Below, one piece after another: positions 17,602 through 27,000 of a DNA stretch of 38,723 nt. Made by a program: the position numbers and the translations under genes. The notes below the pieces were generated by a model. That model worked only from the letters and a program-made list of their open reading frames with translations. It was not told the DNA's origin and did not search any database. Each line of letters opens with the position of its first letter. The first letter of the stretch is position 1. Source of the DNA: Chloroflexota bacterium (GTDB lineage Bacteria; Chloroflexota; Dehalococcoidia; SZUA-161); contig JAJYLC010000011.1 in assembly GCA_021787935.1 (NCBI GenBank), positions 1 through 38,723 on the forward strand, written 5' to 3'.

Positions 17602-18969
17602 TTACTTGACGCGTTTTTCTATAAGCTGTATCAGTAACGATCTCAGTCCCTCCAGTGTATAGTTATAAGGGTCAAGCCGCGCAACGTCCTGCGCAAGCTC
17701 CTTCTCGTCAAGACTGCTTTCCAGCCAGGCAGAAAAGTCGTTCTGCCCTTTGCCCAGGCGAAGCCTGGCTTCGAAAATATGGAAATACAGCGAACTCAAA
17801 CTGATTACTTGCAGGGCCTCCAAAAACTCCCGCAGATCGTGGACTATATAGTTTGTAGGCACTATTACACTAATAGACTTTATAAAGTTAAATTCTCTTC
17901 CTTCAGGAGCTTCTCGATGACCATGCAAATGCTGTGCCGCCTGGCCCAGGTCTTCCTCGATTATGCTGACCAGCCTGTCTTTCAAAGCTGCCAAAGAAGT
18001 GAATTCGAAAGTATCAATAGCAGCTAATCTCTCTCCTAAGATATCATCATCCAGAGCGTCACTGACCCATACTGAAAAATCATTTGCCGGCTCAGGGGTA
18101 AGATAATGGTGCTCCTCTATGAAGTTGTGAGTATGATAATATACAACAGAATCCGGGACTGTTTTGAGGATATCCACCAGTTCACGTAGATTACTTGCTT
18201 TTAACCCGGTCAACTCTTTCAGATGCGCCCGTCCAAAAAAATGAAACGGTTCCCTGGCTTGCTTGAGCTGACGCCCGTAGTTGATAACTGTACCCTGAAC
18301 GATTTTTCGATTGGGAATTGAAACGATGCCGCCACCTAGAGCTTCTATATGTGTATTTGCCCAGTCTATTTCCTTGACATAGCCTTCCTCACCTGTCTCC
18401 AGCTTTATGTAATCACCAATTTTGATCCGCCCTCTGGCGTTTAGCTGGAGTCCGGCGAAGAGGTTAGGCAGAGCTTCTCTCAAAGACAAGACAAGTATCA
18501 GAACTGCCAGGGCTATTGCGATAAGTAGCACAGCCGTCGGTGCACCCCAAACATCAAGCAGTCCCAAAACAACTAAGACAAAGACTACAATCCTCACGAT
18601 ATTATTGGAAATAATGATGGCACGCTGAGACGCCTTATATCTGTCACCGTAGTATGCTATGAATCCAGAAGCCACGTTTACTACCGATAAGGCAAGAGAA
18701 ATTATAAATAATGTCCACAAACCATTGATCGCTCTTGTCTTCCAGATGTGGGATAACGTCGATACTTCTACTGCCAACAAAGCGCTAAGTATTATGCACC
18801 ACAGTATCGATGGAACCCTCGTAGCTGCAACTAGTATGTCATCGCCCTTCCATTCGGTCCTCTCGGCCCATCTAAACATTGCTTTATAGGCACGCCTACG
18901 CAGCCACCATGTAACAATTAGGCCGGCCATAAAAGCTATAAGCGGAAAAACCACATCACTCCAGTTCAT
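17602..18969 (-). CDS. MscS-family mechanosensitive channel fused to a C-terminal domain with an internal duplication (possibly DUF5752)
   Basis: MscS core LREALPNLFAGLQLNARGRIKIGDYIKLETGEEGYVKEIDWANTHIEALGGGIVSIPNRKIVQGTVINYGR; C-terminal half carries two NDFSxW units. ATG at 18969 preceded by GGAG. Confidence 0.82.
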   Translation of the reverse strand: MNWSDVVFPLIAFMAGLIVTWWLRRRAYKAMFRWAERTEWKGDDILVAATRVPSILWCIILSALLAVEVSTLSHIWKTRAINGLWTLFIISLALSVVNVASGFIAYYGDRYKASQRAIIISNNIVRIVVFVLVVLGLLDVWGAPTAVLLIAIALAVLILVLSLREALPNLFAGLQLNARGRIKIGDYIKLETGEEGYVKEIDWANTHIEALGGGIVSIPNRKIVQGTVINYGRQLKQAREPFHFFGRAHLKELTGLKASNLRELVDILKTVPDSVVYYHTHNFIEEHHYLTPEPANDFSVWVSDALDDDILGERLAAIDTFEFTSLAALKDRLVSIIEEDLGQAAQHLHGHREAPEGREFNFIKSISVIVPTNYIVHDLREFLEALQVISLSSLYFHIFEARLRLGKGQNDFSAWLESSLDEKELAQDVARLDPYNYTLEGLRSLLIQLIEKRVK

Positions 18970-19080
18970 GCCAATTCTCCGCAAACCAATGCATTTAATA
19001 CTTCCTTAAACATACCTGCAAAAGATGAACTGCCCCTCATCATGTGAGTAAGTTAAATGATACAGAACATTCTGCAATGT

Positions 19081-20556
19081 TCAGCCTCCGATGTCCAACT
19101 TGACTAACTCAGAAATTATATCCGCAGCCCACTTGTAAATATTGTTTTCACTGACCACCTTACGCATTTTCAGCATTCGTCTCTGTCTCTCCTCCTTTGG
19201 CATCTCCAACGCCCTCCTGATAGCCTCCGCGAAATGGTCGGTGGCATACGGGTTCACCAGAATTGCATCTGAGAGTTCTCTAGAAGCGCCAGTGAATGGG
19301 CTGAGAATCAAAACTCCATCTTCGTCGAAGCGACTGGCGACAAATTCCTTGGCCACTAGATTCATGCCATCGTGCAAAGCGCTCACTATGGCGAAATGGG
19401 ACATGCGGCGCAACGCCATCAAAGAAAGCTGGGGCAGGTGCTCATCTATGAAGATTACAGGCTTCCAGTACCGAGCAGCGTGTTTCCAGTTGACCTCTTC
19501 AACCAGGCTTTCTATCTCCTCGTTTACTTTTTTGTAAGCCGGTATGTGGACCCGGCTGGGGACGCCCGCCTGGACGAAAACCATTCTCCCTTTCCATTCG
19601 CTATGCGTCGTAAAAAACCGATCGATAGCCCTTAGCCTGTGAGGTATCCCCTTAGTGTAATCAAAGCGATCCAGGCCCAGTCCTATCAATTCATCACTAA
19701 TTCCCAACTCGCCTTTCAGCCTTTCGATCTCAGCAGCCACTTTTTCGCTCTGCGCTTCCCTGGATATTGTCTCAAAATCTACACTGATGGGGAATGGTCG
19801 CACCATAGTTCTCTTAGCGCCACGAATCACTTCAAATCTATCTCGATCAACCCTCGCCTCGATCGTCTTATCCACGGTATCAAGAAAGTTATGGCAATGA
19901 TACGAAATATGGAAGCCCAGCAGGTCATTGCCCAGCAGCCCGTCCAAAATTTCCTCCTGCCAGGGGCATATACGAAAGGCCTCCGGATTAGGCCAGGGGA
20001 TGTGCCAGAACTGAGCAACCTTTATGCTAGGATTCCCGTCTTTTATCATTCTGGGCAACAACGCAAGGTGATAGTCTTGAACAAAGACAACGGCTTTCCT
20101 GTCCCCTACTTCATCCAGTACATTGTCGGCGAACAGCTTATTTACTTTTCTGTATGTATTCCAGGATGATTCCTCGAATAAAGGCGCGGTATAAGCAATA
20201 TGACAAAGGGGCCACAAGGCCTCATTGGAAAAATGGTTATAGTAGCCATCTTCATCCTCTTTGGTAAGCCAGACTCGCCTCAGGGCATATTGAGGCGCTT
20301 GTGGCGGCACCATTACCTTGTTTCTTTTGTCCACCACGTCTGCGTCCGCATTGCCGCTTCCGTGGGCGATCCAGGTGCCCCCACAGCATTGCATCACAGG
20401 GTCCAGGGCTACCGTAAGGCCGCTGGCCGGCACCTGGCACTGAATTTCCCGCCCAGAGAAAGTATGAATGTATGGCTCTCTGTTTGAAGCCACAATGAAC
20501 AGGTCATCACGCAGTTTCTTTTCAACCAGTTGACGCAGGCTTGCTTTTGTCCACAT
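19081..20556 (-). CDS. otsA: GT20-family glycosyltransferase (trehalose-6-phosphate synthase, OtsA-like)
   Basis: ASNREPYIHTF, VFVQDYHLALLPRMIK, FWHIPWPNPEAFRICPWQEEIL, LGLDRFDYTKGIPHRLRAIDRF, SALHDGMNLVAKEFVASR. Confidence 0.88.
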   Translation of the reverse strand: MWTKASLRQLVEKKLRDDLFIVASNREPYIHTFSGREIQCQVPASGLTVALDPVMQCCGGTWIAHGSGNADADVVDKRNKVMVPPQAPQYALRRVWLTKEDEDGYYNHFSNEALWPLCHIAYTAPLFEESSWNTYRKVNKLFADNVLDEVGDRKAVVFVQDYHLALLPRMIKDGNPSIKVAQFWHIPWPNPEAFRICPWQEEILDGLLGNDLLGFHISYHCHNFLDTVDKTIEARVDRDRFEVIRGAKRTMVRPFPISVDFETISREAQSEKVAAEIERLKGELGISDELIGLGLDRFDYTKGIPHRLRAIDRFFTTHSEWKGRMVFVQAGVPSRVHIPAYKKVNEEIESLVEEVNWKHAARYWKPVIFIDEHLPQLSLMALRRMSHFAIVSALHDGMNLVAKEFVASRFDEDGVLILSPFTGASRELSDAILVNPYATDHFAEAIRRALEMPKEERQRRMLKMRKVVSENNIYKWAADIISELVKLDIGG

Positions 20557-20559
20557 TAC

Positions 20560-20775
20560 CTATTCAGTCCCCTTCTGTTTCACAGCCTCGCGTTGAGCAG
20601 GAATTGGATTGCCAAAGAATACTTTAGCATGCGGCCAGGGGATTTCAATACCTTCTTCATCAAAGGCCTTCTTCACCCTTTTTCGTATTTCTCCCATTAC
20701 ATCCCACTGCCGCATGGGCTTAGTGTCGCCCACAACCTTGAGGTCGATCCCGGAGTCACCCAGATTATCACCCCT
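20560..20775 (-). pseudogene. Truncated C-terminal remnant of a second MscS-family channel
   Basis: GDNLGDSGIDLKVVGDTKPMRQWDVMGEIRKRVKKAFDEEGIEIPWPHAKVFFGNP resembles the MscS C-terminal beta/alpha domain; no pore or TM helices upstream, where the DNA is the TetR gene in another frame. Confidence 0.7.
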
Positions 20776-21454
20776 CGACAACAGATACAATACTTCTAGG
20801 ATTTGAAGCAGCATTCTTGAGATTCGTACCGGTTTTCTGCGTTTTTCCAGCAGGAGGCCGCTCGGCCAGACCGGCCATATATGATTCCCAGAGGCGCTTA
20901 TTTTTATTGGCAAGCGAGAAGCTTGAATTGCTCAGCGCCCATAGAGTAACAGTGGCATGAACCAGAGCAAAGAAGGTAAGGGCGGCTGTACTCGGGTCTA
21001 TATCCTGCCTGATTTGACCGGACTTTACACCGCGAGCCAGGAGTTCCTCGATCGCGTTCAGGTAACGGTTGATTACCTCAAACATCCTCTTGCGCAAGTT
21101 CTTGTCAGCCAGACGCACAATTTCACTGATAACTATCAAAGAAATTCCACGCCTTTGCTCTACGTAGGAAAGGTGGGCCTTGAGCACATTCCCCAGGCTC
21201 TCCAGAGCCCCGGACTTTTCAGCAGCGGCCTTCTCCACCGTATCCAGCAACGTCTTTTCTATGTCTTCAATAAGCAAAAGTATGATATCTTTCTTGCTCG
21301 GGAAATGGCGGTACACGTCTCCTTCGGAAATGCCAACCTCTTTTGCTATCTCGCGGATGGTCAGCACCTGCATGCCCCTCGCGGCTGTTATCTTCCTTGC
21401 CGCACTCACAATCTGTCGCCGCCTTTCCTCGGTCGGTTCTCGTGTTTGAGTCAT
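20768..21454 (-). CDS. TetR-family transcriptional regulator
   Basis: RRRQIVSAARKITAARGMQVLTIREIAKEVGISEGDVYRHFPSKKDIILLLIEDIEKTLL, typical TetR HTH. Confidence 0.9.
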   Translation of the reverse strand: MTQTREPTEERRRQIVSAARKITAARGMQVLTIREIAKEVGISEGDVYRHFPSKKDIILLLIEDIEKTLLDTVEKAAAEKSGALESLGNVLKAHLSYVEQRRGISLIVISEIVRLADKNLRKRMFEVINRYLNAIEELLARGVKSGQIRQDIDPSTAALTFFALVHATVTLWALSNSSFSLANKNKRLWESYMAGLAERPPAGKTQKTGTNLKNAASNPRSIVSVVEG

Positions 21455-21471
21455 TCTTACGCTCCTAATGT

Positions 21472-21487
21472 AAGTAAACGTTCACTT
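21472..21487. promoter_or_regulatory. Candidate TetR operator (near-palindrome) just upstream of the TetR gene
   Basis: AAGTAAACGTTCACTT; its reverse complement AAGTGAACGTTTACTT differs only at one symmetric pair. Confidence 0.6.
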
Positions 21488-21594
21488 GCACTATAACATC
21501 AACCCTTCCACCCGTCAAGGTCTCTTATCCAGCATCAACACGTTTCACATTCCTGAAAATGACCCGGGAACGATGGTGCCTGCTTTCACTTAAT

Positions 21595-22137
21595 TTATGG
21601 CTGAATTTTATATATCCTTCCTTCTATCTCTGCCTTCTTGAATGCACTCGGTACGGGCACGACCCCAGCATCAACTATCTGGAAGTCAACCGATAAAAAA
21701 GCCTTCTCTACCGCCTCAGTGCATATAAATGCTCTATCTTCTTTGTAGGGAAAGTCCTCAGCTTTCAGTTTCCTAAATTCACCCTTGAGCAACATATTAA
21801 TCCACGAGCCTACTGCCCAGATCATGATTCTCAAATAGAGCCAATGATCGTATTTACTCCTGCCGTATTCGATCAGACCCCAGGGAGCTTTCTCTCTGCG
21901 ATCCTGGTCACAGTTGACCCTGTAGAATATCACATCCTGGTCTTGGTAGAAGCTCAGCTTGCCTATCGACAGGCCCTTAGACCCAATCGACTCCAATATC
22001 AGATAATCCTGGTCCATCTTCCCCCATATGATAAAGTGATGGAATCGATCTGTCTTAGGACTGGCCAAATAGCGATTTAGCCAGGGAACGAGACCACTGC
22101 CTTTAACCGCCCCAATGTCTCCAGGTTGTAAGTCCAT
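21595..22137 (-). CDS. YiiX-like permuted papain-fold / NlpC-P60-related protein
   Basis: MDLQPGDIGAVKGSG...DRFHHFIIWGKMD...DRAFICTEAVEKAF; His and Cys in permuted papain-like order. Confidence 0.55.
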   Translation of the reverse strand: MDLQPGDIGAVKGSGLVPWLNRYLASPKTDRFHHFIIWGKMDQDYLILESIGSKGLSIGKLSFYQDQDVIFYRVNCDQDRREKAPWGLIEYGRSKYDHWLYLRIMIWAVGSWINMLLKGEFRKLKAEDFPYKEDRAFICTEAVEKAFLSVDFQIVDAGVVPVPSAFKKAEIEGRIYKIQP

Positions 22138-22552
22138 TTAGCCTCCTTTCAAACTTGTCGGAATGGACACAGCCCTCGCAAATGTCGTTAATGATAATTA
22201 AATTCGAGAGGATATTCTGGTAGGAGTAATCATAATTGTCGATTTGCTGGTTTGTCAAGAGCATCTTACCCTTGCTTAAATGGCGTATTGACAAGCGCCA
22301 ATCGTAATGCTATAAACATGGGCGTAGGAGATAATCATCAAGACAATTGTTATGGAGAATCTCCCACACCGATTGTGGTAGCTGCGGTGGTTTTTGCCTT
22401 CAGAGGTTTCACCGGTGCTTTGCCGGTCATCATCATTAACCTGAATACCTGCCATTCCAAGCGTAAGCTGGTTAACTGAGAGAAATGTCAAAGTCGTAAA
22501 ACTACACTTGCATTTCTAACTTTTCGTATAGGCTCAGGAAGAAGCGTGCGCT

Positions 22553-24085
22553 ATGAAAGTCCTTCTGGTGCAGCCGCCAAGCCATAGTAAATACGGACTG
22601 CAGGCTTTTATGCTAACTGAGCCCCTGGGCTTGGAATTGATTGCTGCCAGCCTTGAGCCAGAGCATGAAGTGCTCCTGCTGGATATGCGACTTGAGCCTG
22701 GTCTGCACCAGAAGCTTGCCTCCTTTAAGCCGGACGCTGTAGGCGTCTCCGCCAGCTTCACTTCCGATGTCTATAACTCCTTCCAGGTACTGGACATAGT
22801 CAAGGAACACAGCCCATACACCTTCACCTTCGCTGGCGGTCAGCACGCTACCATGGCTCATGCTGATTTCATGGGCAAGGCAAACGCTGTGGTACTGGGG
22901 GAAGGAGAGCTGACTGTGCGCGAGCTTGTACGATGCTGGGAAAAAGAAGAACCGCTGGAGGCGGTGAGTGGTCTGGCCTTCAGCCGCAATCATAGCTGGA
23001 TTAGGACCAGCCCCCGTCAGCTTATCACGAACCTCGATGAGAGCCCTTTGCCGGCACGCTACCTTATCAGGAAATATCTACCCCACTATTTTATTACCTC
23101 ACGCCGACCTATTGCATCTGTGGAGACCTCACGCGGCTGTGCTCACAGATGCAAATTTTGCTCCGTTTGGAGATTTTTCAGAAACACTTTTCGCTCCCGG
23201 AGCCCTCAGAGGGTGGCCGAAGAGCTAAGACAGATCGAGAGTCAAGATGTCCTAATCACTGATGACAGCGCTTTATCCGATCCTGTCCGCAGTGAAAGCT
23301 TAGTAGATGAAATCAAAAAAGCGGGTATCCGAAAGCGCTATCTAATGCAAATAAGGGCAGATTCCATCGTCAGGTACCCTCATGTCCTTACCAAGTGGAA
23401 AAACATTGGACTGGAGAGTGTATTCGTGGGCTTTGAATCAATCAATCAACGGGGGCTTGATGAGTTAGGGAAACGCCTTCCCATAAATTATGTCGAAGAA
23501 GCCATTGCTACTCTTCGGAGTCTGGATATCAATCTCATGGGATCCTTTATAGTCACCCCTGATTTCAACAAAGAAGACTTTGCAGCCTTGAGACATTTTG
23601 TAAAGCGAATGAAGCTGCGCTCGCCGGCATTCTCCATCCTGACCCCCCTGCCTGGCACAATATTGCATGAAGAAAGGTCTCCAGAAATAACCAGCCATAA
23701 CTATGAATTATACGATCTGCTCCACGCAACACTTCCTACCAGACTGGAGCTAAAAGAATTTTACAGGCAATTTATCCGCCTGTACATAAGCGCCTATTTT
23801 CAACATGTCACGCCCAGAGGTCTCTTTAGGCCCTTGATTGAGAGAAGGTTAAGCAGCCATCTCAGCCAGACTTCGGGGTGGCTCAGACTCTTTAGGGATA
23901 ATAACCCCTGGGCTTTGGCTAAGCATCACCGACTGCCAGCAGGAAAGCTTTCCCAGAGTAGATTCTGTAAACAGGTGCTATCGCTGAAACGGCAAATAAA
24001 ATGGGACTCAAAGCCTGATTCCTTAGCAAACTCACCCTACAAAACCAGGTACAGTGAAGATGAAATGCCCCAAATGCCACTCTGA
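22553..24085 (+). CDS. Radical SAM protein with an N-terminal B12-binding-like domain
   Basis: MKVLLVQPPSHSKYG N-terminus, VETSRGCAHRCKFCSVWRFF (CxxxCxxC), VFVGFESINQRGLDELGK. Confidence 0.88.
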   Translation: MKVLLVQPPSHSKYGLQAFMLTEPLGLELIAASLEPEHEVLLLDMRLEPGLHQKLASFKPDAVGVSASFTSDVYNSFQVLDIVKEHSPYTFTFAGGQHATMAHADFMGKANAVVLGEGELTVRELVRCWEKEEPLEAVSGLAFSRNHSWIRTSPRQLITNLDESPLPARYLIRKYLPHYFITSRRPIASVETSRGCAHRCKFCSVWRFFRNTFRSRSPQRVAEELRQIESQDVLITDDSALSDPVRSESLVDEIKKAGIRKRYLMQIRADSIVRYPHVLTKWKNIGLESVFVGFESINQRGLDELGKRLPINYVEEAIATLRSLDINLMGSFIVTPDFNKEDFAALRHFVKRMKLRSPAFSILTPLPGTILHEERSPEITSHNYELYDLLHATLPTRLELKEFYRQFIRLYISAYFQHVTPRGLFRPLIERRLSSHLSQTSGWLRLFRDNNPWALAKHHRLPAGKLSQSRFCKQVLSLKRQIKWDSKPDSLANSPYKTRYSEDEMPQMPL

Positions 24086-27000
24086 AAACCTTCAGACCAG
24101 AAAGTTTTGCCGAGAGTGCGGGACAAAGCTTGCGCTGATCTGTCCCAAGTGCAACTCCGAGAACCTCCTCAGTGATAAGTTCTGCGGTCACTGCGGCCAC
24201 AACATGGGAGAAGCAGCAGCCACTCCAGTCACTGACTACTCCAAGCCTCGCTCTTACATTCCAAGATTTCTGGCCGATAAGATTCTTACCAGTCGCGGCG
24301 CTATCGAAGGGGAGCGGAAACTTGTGACTGTTCTCTTTGCCGATGTCGCCAACTATACTTCTATCTCCGAAAAGCTCGACCCCGAGGAAGTCCACCAGCT
24401 CATGGACGGCTGCTTCAAACTCCTCATGGACGAAATCCATAGATACGAGGGCACCATCGACAAGTTCACCGGCGATGGCATCATGGCTCTCTTCGGCGCT
24501 CCCATAGCCAGCGAAGACCACGCTCAACGCGCTTGCTATGCAGCGCTCGCTATTCAAAGAGCCCTAAAAGAATACGGCGAAAAGGTGAAGGAAGAGTGCG
24601 GAATAGAGTTCAAGATGAGAGTAGGCCTTAACTCCGGCCCGGTTATCGTGGGCTCCATAGGCAATGATTTGCGTATGGATTATACCGCCATCGGCGACAC
24701 CATCAATTTGGCCTCTCGAATAGAGAAACTGGCCGACTCTGGCACTGTTCTGGTTTCCGCAGACACACATAAAATGGCCAAGGATTTCTTCGAGTTCAAA
24801 CCGCTGGGTAAACTGAAGGTGAAAGGAAAGGAGGAACCTGCCGAAGCTTATGAACTCTTAGAAGCAAGCGGGGTCCAGACAAGATTCGAGGCTGCAATAG
24901 CCAAGGGCCTGACTAAATTCGTAGGCAGGGAGAAAGAAACCGAAGCTCTCAAAGAAGCCTTCGAAAAAGCTCAATCTAGCTACGGCCAAGTCGTAGGCGT
25001 AGTGGGTGAGGCTGGGGTGGGCAAATCAAGGCTTCTACTCGAGTTGAGAAGAAGGCTTCCTCCGCGGTATTACACCTATCTGGAGGGTCGGTGCTTACAC
25101 TATGGGAGTGCCATGCCCTATTTGCCTGTGCTGGATATTCTCAGACTCTACTTTGACATCAAGGAGGGAGAGCGGGAGTTTGTAATCAAGAAGAATGTAA
25201 GAGAAAAAATTCTGCACCTGGATGAAAAGTTACAAGACATCCTGCCTCCGCTTCATGAGCTCTTGTCCTTAACTGTAGATGACGAGAAGTATTTGAGTCT
25301 CCAACCTCAACAGCGAAGGGAGAGAATCTTTGAAGCGATCCGTGACCTCTTGGTTCGGGAAAGTCAAAATAAGCCACTCTTACTCGCTGTCGAAGACCTT
25401 CACTGGATCGACAAAACTTCGGAGGAGTTTCTGACTTATTTGATAGATTGGCTGGCGAATGCCAATATTTTACTGATTCTTCTTTACAGGCCGGAATACA
25501 CTCATCCCTGGGGAGGCAAGTCATATTACAGTCATGTCGGTGTAGGACAGCTTTCTATAAAGGCCAGTGCAGAGCTTGTCCAGTCTATCCTCGAGGGAGC
25601 GCAGGTTGTGCCGGAGCTTCGGGAACTTATCGTCAGTAGAGCCGGGGGCAACCCCCTCTTCGTTGAAGAATTCACCTATACCCTGCTGGAAAATGGCTCC
25701 ATTAAGAGGAAAGACAACCAGTATGTCCTGAGCAAAAAAGCCTCCGAAATTCAAGTGCCCGACACGATCCAGGGAATAATCACATCTCGCATAGACCGTC
25801 TGGAGGAAAACCTTAAACGAACCATGCAAGTCGCATCCGTTATCGGCCGAGACTTTGCCTATCGCATCCTCCATACCATCACAGGTATGCAAGAGGACCT
25901 CAAATCAAACTTGCTAAACCTGCAGGGGCTAGAGCTTATTTACGAAAAGAGTTTATTCCCGGAGCTTGAATATATTTTCAAACATGCTATTACTCAAGAG
26001 GTTGCCTATAACAGTTTGCTTCTCAAGAGAAGAAAAGAGATACACAACAAGATAGGGCAAGCTATAGAACAGCTATACGGGGAGAGGCTGGAAGAGTTCT
26101 ACGAGATGCTGGCGCACCACTATTCTAGAAGCGACAACTTTGAGAAAGCTTATCGCTACCTGAAGTTATCCGGAGACAAAGCATCACAAAACTATTCTAT
26201 CGGAGAAGCATTTCGCTTTTACAAGGAGTCAATAACCGTGCTCAACAATGAGCCTGAAGCTGAAGAAAATAAGAGACGAAAACTTGAAGTAATCCTCCTT
26301 ATAGCAGGCCCTATGAGACCACTAGGTTACCCAGAGGATTCCCTGGAGTTGCTAAAGGAAGGAGAAAGGCTCGCTATGGAGCTTGGTGAAGAAAGGAACC
26401 TAGCAGACTTACATAGCAGTATAGGCATGTACTACTCTTTTCATGGAGATCACCTTCAGACAATAAACTACAGCGAGAGCTGCCTTAGGGAGGCATTAGA
26501 AGTAGAAGACGTTGATCTCGTAGCGCGAGTTGGACAGGACCTTTGCAACACATATTTCTTATCTGGAGATCCCTTGAAAATAATTGACGTAGCGCCCAAG
26601 GTGCTCGCCTTGATCGAGAAAATGCAGAAGGAGTCGGAATCATTTGGCAGGCCTCTTAATGCTTATTCGTCAATTCACGCTCATTTCGGGCATGCTATGG
26701 CGATGCTGGGGAGATTTGAAGAGGGAAAGGCACAATGTGAAAAAGCACTTCGCTACGCACTTAAGCTAAATAGCGTATACGGCACAGGTTGGGCAGAAGT
26801 GAATTACAGCTATTTGTACATGCACCGGGGAGACGGCCAGAATACCATAGATCATGCACAGAAAGCCATCGGCTACCTTGATGAAGCACAAGCGTTCATC
26901 ATCATGGGGCTGGCCCGGACTGTATTGGGCATGGGATATTATTTCCTGGAAAATTTAGGAACTGCTCGAGCCTATATAGAACAAGGCATTGAAATCCATA

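Noticed and set aside
19639-20169. 176-aa plus-strand ORF
   Set aside because: Antisense to the GT20 gene; no domain signal.
23919-24557. 212-aa minus-strand ORF
   Set aside because: Antisense to the radical SAM and cyclase genes; no domain signal.
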